From Siphonodentalium dalli (Eukaryota; Mollusca; Scaphopoda; Gadilida; Siphonodentaliidae), in contig CP136066.1 in NCBI GenBank assembly GCA_032622095.1, forward strand, positions 229,590,961 through 229,654,960: 64,000 bases of DNA, in the 5' to 3' direction. The first letter of the stretch is position 1. Each line of letters begins with the position of its first letter. This document shows, in pieces, positions 44,371 through 56,191 of this stretch. Position numbers and translations under genes: made by a program. The notes below the pieces were generated by a model. The model was not told the origin of the DNA. It ran no database searches and saw only the letters and a list, made by a program, of their open reading frames with translations.

Positions 44371-44384
44371 GACCGAACACTACC

Positions 44385-44705
44385 GTGTATATGGACAAGT
44401 TTGCCAGCAAACTCCATGCAGCGCCCTCTACGTTAGCACTGCGACATACCACTGCCACAAGGATGGTACTTTGCGGACTGATACATCTATTTTTACATAT
44501 CGTCGGAACTATATGCAGTCACCTATTATCTTATTTTGACCATCACAAGTTTGCAATAATGGTAATTCTTTCGGTATTGATAGGAACAATATGAACTGAG
44601 CCAGACATAGACAATTTTAATCCTAAAATATAAGAACTAAGAACACGTAAGAAATCCTTACCAAATGTCCTTGTGGCAGTGGTATCTCAGCGGAGCGACT
44701 GGAGA
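44385..44705. repeat. Dispersed repeat, inverted copy at 63240-63545
   Basis: CAGCGCCCTCTACGTTA, TGTGGCAGTG-type phrases, TTTTTACATATCGTCGGAAC, ATAGGTGACTnnnTAT-type and CAATATGAACTGAGCCAGAC are all found inverted at 63265-63540. The two copies are 18.6 kb apart in opposite orientation. ORFs of 63-85 codons in both are partly alike but frameshifted. Confidence 0.75.
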
Positions 44706-44709
44706 TAAC

Positions 44710-45500
44710 TATGCATGGAGTTTGGTTTGCCAGTTGCGTCCCGGGACTCAAGGTTTCCACGTGCAGTGGTGGGATTTCCTGGTGCGGCCTTCCCCCCACC
44801 CGCAAATCTGATAATCGGCATCGTCGCGATAACGCCAATAAAGCATGTATGTCAGTCCACGGGTGGGTATTGTCCACATGCGGTGGGTGATTTCACGGCG
44901 AAATTAACCACATTCGCGGTCTTTACTTCAACCGCAAAACCGACAACATTTATATGATAAGAGAATGCACTGGCATAGGCTGCGCAGCTACCGCCATGAA
45001 CGGGTTAAGCCGACATCAGCCTTTCAGATGCTGGCTCTAATCAAGATATGCGCCGATATGTGATTCATGCAAAGAGAGGGTAACCTTATTCGTGTATCTG
45101 GACACGTTTGTCAGTTGTTTTCCGGGGCTCAGTGGTTTTTACGTGCAGTGGTGGGATTACCTGACAGCGTCGCGATATCGCCAATAAAGCAAATCAATAA
45201 CCGGCCACTCACCCAACGTAAAACAGAAAATCCGAATCATCATTATGTAACTGCGACGTTGCACCCACGGTAAATTAAACAAGGCTGATTACGTCCCGTG
45301 AGGTAGCTTTTATATTTGACAGTACTCTTTTGTGGAGCGCATGCGGGATAGGTGCATATGATGTATAGCCTGTCTTGTGCCGGTCACATTCACTTTTGAT
45401 AGATCTGCGCATGTATCTCCATGTGTCGTGATGTTATTTGTCCCGGGAACAATGACTTACAGAACGCATCACGATCGTCACTCACGCGCAGTGGTAAATT
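44710..45500. repeat. Partially duplicated block
   Basis: GGACTCAAGGTTTCCACGTG / CAGTGGTGGGATT and CGCGATAACGCCAATAAAGC (44740-44845) recur in altered form at 45125-45190. A palindrome-MITE remnant (GATAAGAGAATGCACTGGCA) lies at 44957. Beyond 45275 nothing is recognised. Confidence 0.45.
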
Positions 45501-45529
45501 TTAATTTAACACGCTTGTACGACAGGGGA

Positions 45530-45970
45530 ATTTGAAATGGAGGTGTATGTTCCGCCCCATCAAAATGTTCAAAAGTTGGAATGTAATGTAAAGGTTTTGT
45601 GGCGACAGGGCATATGGGGTGTGGGTGTAGATACCCACCCCCTTCAAAATTTTCTGAAATGAAGGTGTATGTTCCGCCCCCTCAAAATTTTCCAAAGTTG
45701 GAAATGTAAAGTAAAGCTTTTGTGGCGACAGGGCATCTGGGGTGTGGTTGCAGATACCGCCCCTTGAAAAATATCAAAAGTAGGAAGTGTAATGTAAAGC
45801 TTTTGTGGCGACAGGTCATCTGGGGTGTGGTGTAGATACCGCCCCTTCAAAATTTTCAAAAGTTGGAAATGTAATGTAAAGGTTTTGTTGCGACAGGGCA
45901 TCTGGAGTGTGGGTGTAGATACAGCCCATTCAAAATTTTCAAAAGTTGGAAGTGTAATGTAAAGCTTTTG
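45530..45970. repeat. Tandem repeat of ~80-125 bp, five copies
   Basis: Units share AATGTAAAGGTTTTGTGGCG, ACAGGGCATCTGGGGTGTGG, TAGATACCGCCCC and TTCAAAATTTTCAAAAGTTG. Unit length changes with an extra GAAGGTGTATGTTCCGCCCC in some. Confidence 0.88.
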
Positions 45971-45974
45971 TTGC

Positions 45975-46480
45975 AACCACGACGATTTGCCTGTTGCGAA
46001 CCATTTCTGCCTTCCGCGCCATTCTGTTAAGGACATTCGTGTCCAAGTGATACAGGGAGGACTATCGAACCTTCACAGTCGCAGGATTACAGAGCAAAAA
46101 TACATTTCAATGTTTGACAGTTTCAATTCCGGTATCAATAGAGATGCTGGATTCATGTCCGCGTGGTTGTAGTCTTATTGTGATATCTTATTGCAACTAA
46201 CATGCAGCTATATACCTTTCAATTGTACCTATACACTAGGTCCTAATTTATATCTAATAGAATTTGTTAACCATCAACTTGTTTACCTAGGATACAACGT
46301 CATCACGTCATCATCAACGCTGCATGTAGCTTTAACGTTTCTTGTCTCATTTCTCGTTTGTCTGTCACTTGATAAAGTCTATGTTAGACGAAAGCTCGTG
46401 AGAAAAAAATATACCATAGGTCTTAAAGGTGTTACCATTTATTTCAACCCAACTATCAATCAGACCTATACGGCTACACT
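45975..46480. other. Non-coding stretch, nothing recognised
   Basis: No gene signature in the short ORFs. Confidence 0.35.
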
Positions 46481-46483
46481 ACT

Positions 46484-46486
46484 TTA

Positions 46487-46527
<41 letters not shown>
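46484..46527. repeat. (TA)n microsatellite
   Basis: About 20 TA dinucleotides directly bordering the 51-bp array. Confidence 0.95.
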
Positions 46528-46529
<2 letters not shown>

Positions 46530-47945
46530 GAATGTAGTTTGAGTATGTTTTGTTGAGGGGTATGTCGCTGTGGCCGTAATGAATGTAGTTTGAGTGTGTT
46601 TTATTGAGGGGTATGTCGCTGTGCTCGTAATACATGTAGTTTCAGTATGTTTTATTGAAGTGTCTGTCGCTATGGCCGTACTGAATGTAGTTTTAGTATG
46701 TTTTATTGAGGGGTATGTCGCTGTGGCCGTAATGAATGTAGTTTGTGTTTGTTTTATTGAGGGGTATGTCGCTATGACCGTAATGAATGTAGTTTGAGTG
46801 TGTTTTATTGAGGGGTATGTCGCTGTGGCCATAATGAATGTAGTTTGAGTGTGTTTTATTGAGGGGTATGTCGCTGTGGCCGTAATGAATGTAGTTTGGT
46901 GTGTTTTATTGAGGGGTATGTCGCTGTGGCCGTAATGAATGTAGGTTGAGTGTGTTTTATTGAGGGGTATGTCGCTATGGCCGTAATGAATGTAGTTTGG
47001 GTGGGTTTTATTGAGGGGTATGCCGCTGTGGCCGTAACGAATGTAGTTTGAGTGTGTTTTATTGAGGGGTATGTCGCTGTGGCCATAATGAATGTAGTTT
47101 GAGTGGGTTTTATTGAGGCGTGTGTCGCTGTGGCCGTATTGAATGAAGTTTGAGTATGTTTTATTGAGGGGTATGGCACTGTGGTCGTAATGAATGTAGT
47201 TTGGGTGTGTTGAATTGAGGGGTGTGTCGCTGTGGCCGTAATGAATGTTGTTTGAGTGTGCTTTTTTGAGGGGTTTGTCGCTGTGGCCGTAATGAATGTA
47301 GTTTGGGTGTGTTGAATTGCGGGGTGTGTCGCTGTGGCCGTAATGAATGTAGTTTGAGTGTGTTTTATTGAGGGGCATGTCGATGTGGCCGTAATTAATG
47401 TAGTTTGAATGTGTTTTATCGAGGGGCATGTCGCTGTGGTCGTAATGAATGCAGTTTGGGTGTGTGTTATTGAGGGGTGTGTCGCTGTTGTCGTAATGAA
47501 TGCAGTTTGAGTGTGTTCTATTGATGGGTATGTCGTGTGGTCGTAATTAATGTAGTTTCAGTATGTTTTATTGAGGCGTGTTGCTATGGCCGTATTGAAT
47601 GAAGTTTGAGTATGTTTTATTGAGGGGTATGTCGCTGTGGTCGTAATGAATACAGTTTGAGTGTGTTCTATTGAGATGTATGTCGTGTGGTCGTAATGAA
47701 TGTAGTTTGAGTGGGTTTTATTGAGGGGTATGTCGTGTGGTCGTAATGAATGTAGTTTCAGTATGTTTTATGGAGGGTATGTTGCTGTGGCCGTAATTAA
47801 TGTAGATTGAGTATGTTTTATTGAGGGTATGTTGCTGTGGTCGCAATGAATTAGTTTCAGAATGTTTTATTGCGGGTGTGTCGCTGTGGCCGTATTGAAT
47901 GTTGTTTGGGTGTTTTATGGAGGGATGTGGCACTGTGGCCGTTGT
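46528..47945. repeat. 51-bp minisatellite
   Basis: About 28 units of GAATGTAGTTTGAGTGTGTT, TTATTGAGGGGTATGTCGCT, GTGGCCGTAAT. The unit equals 17 codons, so the minus strand stays open for 313 codons with period HSNYIHYGHSDMPLNKT. Indels break the frame to the right of 47430. No splice signals or start context support use. Confidence 0.9.
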
Positions 47946-48059
47946 AGCAAATTTAGTGTGAACCGTTTTGCGATTCACACAATATCCGAATGAATGCTTT
48001 TATTGATGACTAATTGCACGACATATAATAAAAAGAAGGACATTTAAAACAAAACAAAA

Positions 48060-48625
48060 TTTACATGAATCCGGATTACACCAAAGTGGAAAGTTTAAAA
48101 CAAAAGGAACTGAGAGATCAACTTAAGAACAAAAAAAGATGCACCGAATGAAAGATTGGTGATTCGAAGAGATAACATAGTACGCTTATCCAATCGGAAC
48201 AATGCTGACTCAAATAAAGATGATGAATTATGACAAGATACAAACTCAGCTAATCATTTACCGAACCCTGTATGCCTGTATTGTAATGGTGACAACTTCA
48301 TGAATAAAATGGATGAATTGAACATAATTATAGCTTTGAAAGTCACTGCTCTGATATGTATCACAGAATCTTTCCCGAAAAATTTCAAATACAAAATTTC
48401 ACCCACTGAACTCCAATGGAAAAACTATGAACTGTTCCAGCGGGCTAATCCCAAAAGGGGCGTTCTAATATACACACACATATCACTAAGAACTCAGGAA
48501 TTCGCGCGGAATAAACGAAATATAATTCTGCGAATCCGTCTGGTGTTCATGGACAATTCAAAAAGAAACAGTTCTCATTGGATGCATACATAGGAGTCCT
48601 ACATCAGAGACGGCCCCATTTATTG
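48060..48625 (+). pseudogene. LINE endonuclease fragment
   Basis: The frame at 48285-48520 reads VCLYCNGDNFMNKMDELNII, then CITESFPKNFKYKI and PKRGVLIYTHISL. This is the N-terminal half of an APE-type endonuclease (the N.DSL.NKMDEL and ITES/E catalytic-region motifs). After a frameshift near 48520 the sequence continues ESVWCSW..KETVLIGCIHRSPTSE, the next conserved block (GCIYRSP). 48060-48280 is a frame-broken ORF linker. It is truncated at 48625 in a TA repeat. Same clade type as the RT fragments in this window but not joined to any of them. Confidence 0.7.
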
Positions 48626-48634
48626 TACATATAT

Positions 48635-49985
48635 ATATATATCATATATTTGACTGCCTCGCTTCTTCGAATAACCAACCATGCACGGGTACCAATGTTC
48701 TGATTTTGTTTGGCGTACCAAATTTGCAATATATGTACTTAACCCGCAAAGTAATTAACCCGCTATCAACTTGAGGTTGGATCCCAAATGGTCACTTTTC
48801 ATTTACATGGGATTTTAATGAAGTTGTTGTTGGCATATTTAGCCCTCAACCACCCTATCTCTTGAATGATATGATACAGTACCTTCCCATTCGGACTAAA
48901 AGTTTGTTTAAGCTTCAATAGTTAGGAGCACATTGCTGGAGCTCATTGCCCCTCGCTCTTTGTTGGAAGCGTTACAATGTTTTGGCATTCGTCAAACAAT
49001 TAGAAAGATAATCAGTATTCCATAGAACTCAGTCTTTATTACTGACATTTCCCAATAATCTGTCCGGTCAACACAATTGACAAACTATGCCATGAAGTAC
49101 AGTTATTCAGTGCAAGTCATCTAATTAACTAATTTTTAAAGTATTTCGATGAAGTTTGGAAATAAAAACAAAATAAAACTGCCAACAATTATCTGAGTCT
49201 GCGTGTTATGTTGACTGTCACCATTCTTTTATTTGGATTTGAAAATATCTCGCCATCAGGAAATAACGAATTATTTTAAACGATGTTTTCTCGAGCATGG
49301 GGACACACGTGTTATTTTGTTTACAAACTCAATTTCCTGGAAGCCACGTTTTCTCGGAAGCGGAATCTATAGGGTGCTAAACTGTCCCGATGTGTCTAGT
49401 GTTGGCCGCGTACGGGAACAATACACAAACTAAATCTTATTCTTTCTCATTATATCTGCTAGTCGATATTAAAGTCAATAAACATGTACCGGTAGTCATA
49501 TACATGGCTACATACATACAACGTAAACCCAGTTTAATGACAAAATGTGACATCCACATGTTAACAATATACAATTATAACACAATATTTGCAAATATCA
49601 TCTTGCCCTCTGAGCCTTTTACAACAGTCTCTGGTTAATAAAACCATTTAATGTTGTATATTATTGTCGACCACACATACACAATCAAACAAACACTGAC
49701 ATACTGAGCAGTCCATCAGGATGCCACATGTAGTGCATCGACCAACAAACTTGAACACTGTATGTGCACATGTGCCAATGGAATTGTGAGTTGAATGTTA
49801 TAGGCAATATGCAATCCATACATATAATGCATATCTTTATATATTCACTCAGATATATTTCAATTTTGGCAAAAAGATGGGAAGCAGATACCTATGGGAA
49901 CTGTTGTTATGATCTTGCTTCCGATCATGGTACTGCTACTGTTACTGTTTCTTTGTAGTTTCCCTCGTTGACTTGTCCATGCACA
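48635..49985. other. Non-coding stretch, nothing recognised
   Basis: Several ORFs of 64-82 codons without family signature. No tandem repeats. Confidence 0.4.
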
Positions 49986-50004
49986 GATGTACACTCTTAA
50001 ACGT

Positions 50005-50400
50005 TTTGGTTTAAAAAAAAAACAAATTTGGTTTTGAACTTTGTCCCATATATGTAACCAAATTAGGTTTAGATCAAAACCAAACACCAAGCGCCAACTG
50101 GTTTTGATAAAAACCCAAATTGGTTTTATATATGAAACCAATTTTGGTTTTGGTTTTGGTTTTGGTTTTGATCAAAGCCAATTTTTGGTTTTGAGCAACA
50201 ATTTCAAAACCCAATTTTGGTTTTGATCCAAGCAAATTTGTGGTTTTGAGCAACAATTTCAAAACCCAATTTTGGTTTTGATCAAAACCAAATTGTATGA
50301 ATATTTGGTTTTGATCAAAACCAAAATTGGTTTTGAACTTTTGTCCCATATATGTAACCAAATTAGGTTTTGATCAAAACCAATTTTGGTTTTGACCAAA
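50005..50400. repeat. Left-end array of the word GGTTTTGATCAAAACC
   Basis: At least ten copies of TTTGGTTTTGATCAAAACCA or half-words, plus a duplicated TTTGTCCCATATATGTAACC (50038, 50341). A block TTTGAGCAACAATTTCAAAA is also repeated. Confidence 0.9.
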
Positions 50401-50461
50401 AAGTTCCTTTTTTGCACAATTTATTGATAAATGAGTCATACAACATACTTATGCAACCTTT

Positions 50462-50627
50462 AAGGAGTACTGTACACTAAATCCACCCATTTATTGTACC
50501 ATATCCATACTCAACAAAATATATGCAACACATGAATGAATTTGGTTTTCCAAGTTCGACATGTACAATTATAATGAAAATTAATTTATGACTCGAGTCA
50601 TAAATTGATTTTCATTATAATTACCAA
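50462..50627. repeat. TTAA MITE fragment and palindrome
   Basis: AGGAGTACTGTACACT at 50463 follows a TT/TTAA-like site and matches the AGGGGTACTGTAC family. 50568-50626 is a near-perfect palindrome centred on GACTCGAGTC with arms AATTATAATGAAAATnAATT. Confidence 0.55.
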
Positions 50628-50629
50628 TC

Positions 50630-51560
50630 CATTTATATATTAAAGGGCTAATTCTAAAAGGCTTTAGACTCAGGATGCTATACAGTCTGAAACATATGCC
50701 ACCAGATTCCATTTCCAGAAAAAAAATTCAGCTGATCACTTGCATACTACAGGCTATCAAATTTCTATATTATGGCTTTCATACCCTCCCACAAACATAC
50801 ATGTACATGTATATGGGTTCTTTTTGTCAATTGGTCAAATCTTATATTAAACGAAATATACTAAAAATTTGTGATGGTTTCTACCATAATAATTATGGTT
50901 GCCAAGTAAACAGAAAATAAATGGTGACCATGTAATGATTTTTTCATGGTTATCACTTATTTACTGTTTACACAGTCCTGAAATTATTATGATAGAAACA
51001 GTTGGTCCTCAAACAGCCAAAAGAGTGCATGCTGGCATAGAACTAAATTCCACAAGATGTTGCAAGATGTGGCAAATTACATGTAAAATTTACTGAAATC
51101 ACAAACTCCTGAGGACTATTCTACCATTTAATTACTGTCAGTAACCTTAAATTGAGGCATGTAATTTGCCTGCACATGTGAGGGCCACCCCATTCATGAA
51201 TCATATCATGAGTAACCCAAAATTAAGAGTCGAAGATGAAGTAATTAAATTGTCCAAATAACATAATTTGTTGCATTCTATGTTGAATGAAGTTTGAAGA
51301 TAAACATCAATGAAGACACAGTGCGATTTTGGAAATTAATCTTTAATTCAAACTTATCCAGCAGGAATAATTGTCATCCTAGCCATTCTTCCACAGCAGT
51401 GTATATTCCTGATGTCTGTGCACACCTCACCATTGCAACAATTGCAATGAATTAACACTTAATATATAGTTCATCACACCCTTCTTATATTGAACATTCC
51501 CAAGAATGACAGCTCATCTGCTTTTACACCTGTCATGCAGTACAAATTTAAAGATCAGCA
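50630..51560. other. Unique-looking stretch, nothing recognised
   Basis: AT-rich and free of tandem repeats. An ATTAAA hexamer on the minus strand near 51343 could serve the exon at 51568-51772 as poly-A signal. Confidence 0.4.
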
Positions 51561-51567
51561 AACTCCT

Positions 51568-51772
51568 TTATATTGGCATATGATGAATATAGCAGCACTT
51601 GACAGCATAGCATGTTACTAACTTCCCACAGGCTGCACCACACTTGTATATTGTGGTACAATATTTATGTATGAAAAGGTGACAAATATATGCACAGATA
51701 ACACACATGCCTCCTCTGTATGCTGTGCACATTCTGGTACTAAAGTTTCCAATGCCAGTGAACAAACATACT
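51568..51772 (-). CDS. Terminal exon of a Cys-rich protein, function unknown
   Basis: A strong acceptor (ATTTCTTTTCAG) at 51773-51784 opens a frame that enters after one base and reads 67 codons to TAA at 51568. It contains 11 cysteines, including MCVICAYICHLF, KYCTTIYKCGAACGKLVTC and KCC. The dense, regularly spaced Cys suggest a disulfide-rich or zinc-binding C-terminus. Unlike most ORFs here, it is not repeat-derived. Upstream exons and the start were not found, so signal peptide and family remain unknown. It could also be a chance open frame; the Cys density and acceptor are the only support. Confidence 0.35.
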
Positions 51773-51784
51773 CTGAAAAGAAAT

Positions 51785-52765
51785 GGATAAAATACTATGT
51801 TTAGGAAAAGTCAGATTTAAAGACATATATTGCAGACTTATTTCATTGAATATTAAAAGCATTGTTAGGGCATGGCAAAATATGCCCATGGCAATTCCAA
51901 CAAAAGGCCTTTAACTCTGGTGAAATTGACGTGCTGAACCAAAACTCAAACTTGACCTGTATTTTGTACAATTAAAACACACACATTTCAAATTTCATTC
52001 AACTCAGTTGAGACTATCTAAAGTTATCATCTGACATCTGGAATCCAAAAGCGAACTAACAGACAGACATGCAGCATAATACATCCCCTTTTTTTAAACA
52101 GGCATATATGGGTGCATATAAACAATCAGTTAGTATCCAAACACTATCCCCACTGGAATTATGTAGCAAAAACCTGAGATTAAGAACTAAAATTCCAACC
52201 ATATCCAGTGTAGCATTTCAGAGAACACAACGGTTGAACCACGCACAAATGTGAACATTTACTACTTTATTCAGGGCATCTTATTGAGTATAAACATTAC
52301 TGAAATGATTGTCGCTGAGTTTAATTTGTTTATAACAATGACGTAGTTTTCTGACTATTTGTATAAATTATTTTGGCATGATTATTTATTATTCCATCAG
52401 CAGGTCTGGGAACACCTCACTGGATTGTTTCACATCACTTTAATTTGTCTCTAAAAGCACATCAGGTCATTGGATATTTATAAGGCCATTTATAAGGCCA
52501 TCCTGGCTATGGTTAATATAGTGTCATCAGTATTGTGTTAATTAAAGTGCAAAATGCGGCGATTATGCACCCCCCCCCCCAATTACCCCTGTTTTTTTTT
52601 TATCTCCATTTACCCTTCACAGGTATTATTTTATTTAGTCTTATTCCATACCTTGACACTTAACTTAGAAGCACCCAATCTGCTAGAGATTATTTGTTTG
52701 GACTCTTTTCCATAGGTAGGGAATTTAGACATAAATTCAACAAACATACAACATAAGGCTTTTTG
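51785..52765. other. Presumed intron or intergenic stretch
   Basis: C and T homopolymers near 52570-52600. No exon identified. Confidence 0.35.
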
Positions 52766-52769
52766 TTAA

Positions 52770-53126
52770 AGATGCACAATCCGATCTGATTGTCCCCGGA
52801 TCATCCAGTTACAACATGAACAACAACGGAAATTTACACCAAAAGCCAATAGTCATCCAACATTACTTTTCATCATGTTATCTTCTGAAACTGATTTGCG
52901 ATGACCTTGCGAGACCTCTCAATATCTTGTATATCTGCATACATCTGCATTCTAGAAGAAGTCAGTGGAATGTTTGGTAGGCTGACAAATAATCGAGGTG
53001 GATAAATTAACAGATTTGATAACTCAGAGCTTTGAGGGATAGGTTCCTCAACTCAAATCAAATATTATTTAAACCCGAAGCTGAAGAAATAGTAATTTAG
53101 GGGGCGTCAAATCAGATTATACATCT
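52770..53126. mobile_element. TTAA-type MITE, 'CAATCCGATC' family (diverged)
   Basis: TTAA at 52766-52769. The left end AGATGCACAATCCGATCTGA and the right end TCAGATTATACATCT are inverted; the right TTAA has decayed to TCTA. Interior GTTCCTCAACTCAAATCAAA and CCGAAGCTGAAGAAATAGTA match 54444-54690. Confidence 0.6.
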
Positions 53127-53304
53127 TCTAAGTGATCAGTATCTATATAAACACTTACAGTTGTAAATTGAATACATCCAAGTTCCAACTTTGGTCTAGT
53201 GTATGTCTTCCAGTCAATTTACTTCCACAGCAAGACTTCTAGCTGACCGTCCTCTATAAAATATAACATACAGGTCTTATAAAATGATACCAACAAGCCT
53301 TGAA

Positions 53305-53478
53305 ATAGTGTGTCTGTCATTTGCAGAATGAGGTCCCCAGAGAAAGAATTTAGTCATGGTACCCCACATAGTGGGCTAGCATCACCAAATTGGTGATGCT
53401 AGCCCACTGTGCGGGGTAGCATCACTAAATTCACCTTCTGGGGACCTCATTCTGCAAATGACAGGCACACTATTTCAA
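53305..53478. mobile_element. 'GAGGTCCCC' palindromic MITE (near-complete foldback)
   Basis: GTCATTTGCAGAATGAGGTC..GACCTCATTCTGCAAATGAC with arms of about 80 bp meeting at CACCAAATTGGTG. Both flanks carry (C)TTGAAATAGTGTG in inverted orientation, so the foldback extends slightly further. Confidence 0.75.
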
Positions 53479-53484
53479 GGCTTG

Positions 53485-54435
53485 GACATGCACTAGTATA
53501 TGAAATGACATGTACATCTATAGATTTACTTAAAATATCACATATTGTTCTGGATATAAATCTTTTCAATGTACTGGCCACGACATATAGGATTTCAAAC
53601 AAAGAAAACATTATTGCAGGCATGTCATACATGTAGCATGGTTTGATGACATGTGAAATACCCATCATGGGTGGGGTGTTAGTAATCACATTCTTCATGA
53701 CTTCGGGGCAGGCGCCCTTCATTTAGGTTATAGTTTAGAAATAACATTTATCAAATTATGACAATTTCCTCAAGAAGATACTATTATATAGTAAAGCATA
53801 ATTATTATATGAATGTGATATTATTCACAAAACACGCTTTGTGTCAGAGAAAATGCAAGTCGAGCAAAAAGAGCAGTTAATTGTTTATAAGCAGAGTCAC
53901 GATAATGCGTCATTTCCTTATATTTGGATTTGTGTTTGGTGCGTCTACAACTTACAACTCACAATACTATCATATTAAATTCCTTATTTGGTCTGTATTA
54001 CCATATTTTGGTTAAGAGAGAATCCTAACTGGATAAGGGGGTGAGCTCGGAAAATAATTCAGGCACGTATGCTGATTTGTACTTTTCGACCCTAGTTGGG
54101 ACTCACTCATCCCCACATCCAAATTGTTTTTCTGTTTTCGGCAGTTTTTTCGACCATATTTGGACACCCAACCCCCCTTTTATCACTACAACAGAGATTT
54201 GCGAGGGTGGGGGGGGGGGGGAATTCACTGTAAACAGCTGTATATGAATTTATGTGCATTCATGGATGTTAACATAACATGTAACTAGGAATGTGTCATT
54301 TTGGATTCATTCGGCTAAAAAAAACATGGCTGCCAGTGGCCATCTTGGATTTCAAAATTTGCAACAAAATACAACACGATAACTGCCTGCAGCCAGTTTA
54401 GCAGTTAGAATTACATTATTTATCTTATTCTAAGG
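53485..54435. other. Non-coding stretch, nothing recognised
   Basis: ORFs of 68-91 codons have no signature. A G homopolymer lies near 54210-54222. Confidence 0.35.
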
Positions 54436-54443
54436 TGTTTTAA

Positions 54444-54690
54444 AGGTACTCAATCCGATCAAACGCTCCTAAATTACTATTTCTTTGGCTTCGGGGTTAA
54501 AATATATTTGAATCGAGTCAAGGAACCTACCTGTCAAAGCTCAGCGTGATCAGATATAGATTTTTAAAACAGAAGAACAGAAAAAATTGAGTGGTAAATT
54601 ATTACCGCTCGAGTTTTCTGTTTATACCAATTAATAACCCTGAAGCCAAAGAAATAGTAATTTAGGAGCGTCTGATCAGATTGAGTACCT
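54444..54690. mobile_element. TTAA-flanked MITE, 'AGGTACTCAATC' family
   Basis: TTAA at 54440-54443 and 54691-54694. Termini AGGTACTCAATCCGATCAAA and (inverted) AGGTACTCAATCTGATCAGA continue through CGCTCCTAAATTACTATTTC, giving about 50-bp inverted repeats in a 247-bp element. Kolobok-like by target site; no transposase. Confidence 0.82.
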
Positions 54691-54831
54691 TTAAGCCAAA
54701 CTCATTGCAAAAACAGTAAAAAAACATGCAGGAAAAACATTTTGAGTTTCGGAATATTTTTTTTGGTCCCGTCGACCACACATCCACCCCGGCATGCGTG
54801 CCCTGAACCCCCCCCCCCCCCCCCCCCCCAC

Positions 54832-55768
54832 CGCCGACTGGATTGAGAAATATTCAATTCTTTGCAAGAACTTAACGAAAGCAAAACTGAAATTATGCTT
54901 TGTGGAACTAACGCTCGGTTGAAGGGGGTCAGTCTTAATGCCACGCTCATCGGCGACAGTGTAATTGAATTTTCTGATGTTATTAAAAACCTCGGTGTGA
55001 CCATCGACAAAAACTTCTCAATGTCATCTCACATCAGCAACCTATGCAGGTCCTTATATATGGAGCTCCGGCGCATTTCGCATGTACGTCCATATATCTC
55101 CGAACAATCCACACAAATATTGATGTCCTCATTTGTGTTATCCAAAATCGATTACTGTAATTCTATTTTAGCAGGACTCCCAGATTATCAACTTCACAAA
55201 CTTCAAAAAATTGTTAATATTGCTGCAAAAATTGTGTGCCGTGCAGGCAAATTTGATCATGTTACCCCACTGTTGTATAAATTACATTGGCTTCCCATAT
55301 TTGAACGAATTGTGTACAAACATGCTACTTTGTGTTATAGAAAGTCGGATATTGATAATGCTTTGCCACCATATATTGATACATTGTTGGTCAAATATGT
55401 ACCTGCTCGACCACTTCGATCACAGGATGCGAATGCGATGGTTGTACCTAAACGAGATCTGATGTACTTTGGTCGCCGTTCTTTCGAGGTCTACGGGCCG
55501 ACCATTTGGAACAACCTTCCCAAAGAGGTGAAACAGTCTGACTGTTTGGAAACATTCAAATCGGCCCTAAAAACTCACCTATTCATCTCCCATTTCGGAC
55601 AAATAACATCAGAAAACGTTGAGGAGACTTAATTATTGAAATACATGAATATTATTTATTGCGTATATGTTATAGTGTGAATGTGTGTGACTGCGTTTGT
55701 GTGAATTGTTCAGCGCCATGAGCCATACGGGATATGGCGCTATACAAATACTCTATATTATTATTAAG
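54832..55768 (+). mobile_element. 5'-truncated LINE (3' end)
   Basis: Begins after a 22-base C homopolymer (54808-54829), contains the RT-derived frame 54862-55632, and ends with GCGCTATACAAATACTCTAT followed by (ATT)n at 55747-55768. A short trinucleotide tail after a GGCGCTATA-type motif is typical of CR1/L2-like LINE 3' ends. Confidence 0.72.
54862..55632 (+). pseudogene. LINE ORF2 fragment: end of RT and C-terminal domain
   Basis: 256 codons. LNESKTEIMLCGT opens the post-palm segment. NLGVTIDKNFSMSSHI is the conserved (F/L)LG(V/I)..D..L..HI motif. SFVLSKIDYCNSILAGLP is a further LINE hallmark, followed by LHWLPIFERIVYKHATLCYR, YVPARPLRSQ and GPTIWNNLP near the end. The upstream FADD catalytic box is absent. 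A frameshift just before the open frame (the WIEKYSI segment is in another frame) shows that it is non-functional. There is no initiating ATG; the start given is simply the first open codon region. Confidence 0.8.
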
Positions 55769-55774
55769 AACAAT

Positions 55775-56185
55775 TACATTATTTTTATCTGATGATTTCC
55801 CAATCATGAAGTAATGTGGATTAGCTAGATTATGAACTGGCAGCGGGTAGAGTGGGTCAATTACCATACAATTTGGTGTGATTTCAATGCGATTATTGAT
55901 TGCGCCAATAATTTTATCTTCGCCTTCCAGCGCAACGGAACATTTTCATTGAACGATCCGATAGTTCCGAGTGTCCATTCGGAAGTAATGTAGTTTTCCA
56001 TTGAAATTGATGTTTGTAAATAAATCACTGTTTAATTGTTATATATTCATCAAGAATTTGCTTGTGAAAAATCATTGTAAATGTGTTAAATATTGATGAA
56101 TGCGTAGTTCCCAAATTGCGAACTAGAATCAAGCATGATGCGGTCATTTTTCCAAGAATTCTTTGAGCGCCCTGTAGGCCTATGT
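55775..56185. other. Non-coding stretch, nothing recognised
   Basis: No gene or repeat signature. Confidence 0.35.
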
Positions 56186-56191
56186 ATTTAG

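Noticed and set aside
46488-47429. 313-codon His/Asn/Tyr-rich repeat protein
   Set aside because: Frame of the 51-bp minisatellite plus the TA microsatellite; no supporting signals.
49860-50361. ORFs rich in Lys/Asn/Gln/Phe (93 and 95 codons)
   Set aside because: Translation of the GGTTTTGATCAAAACC word array.
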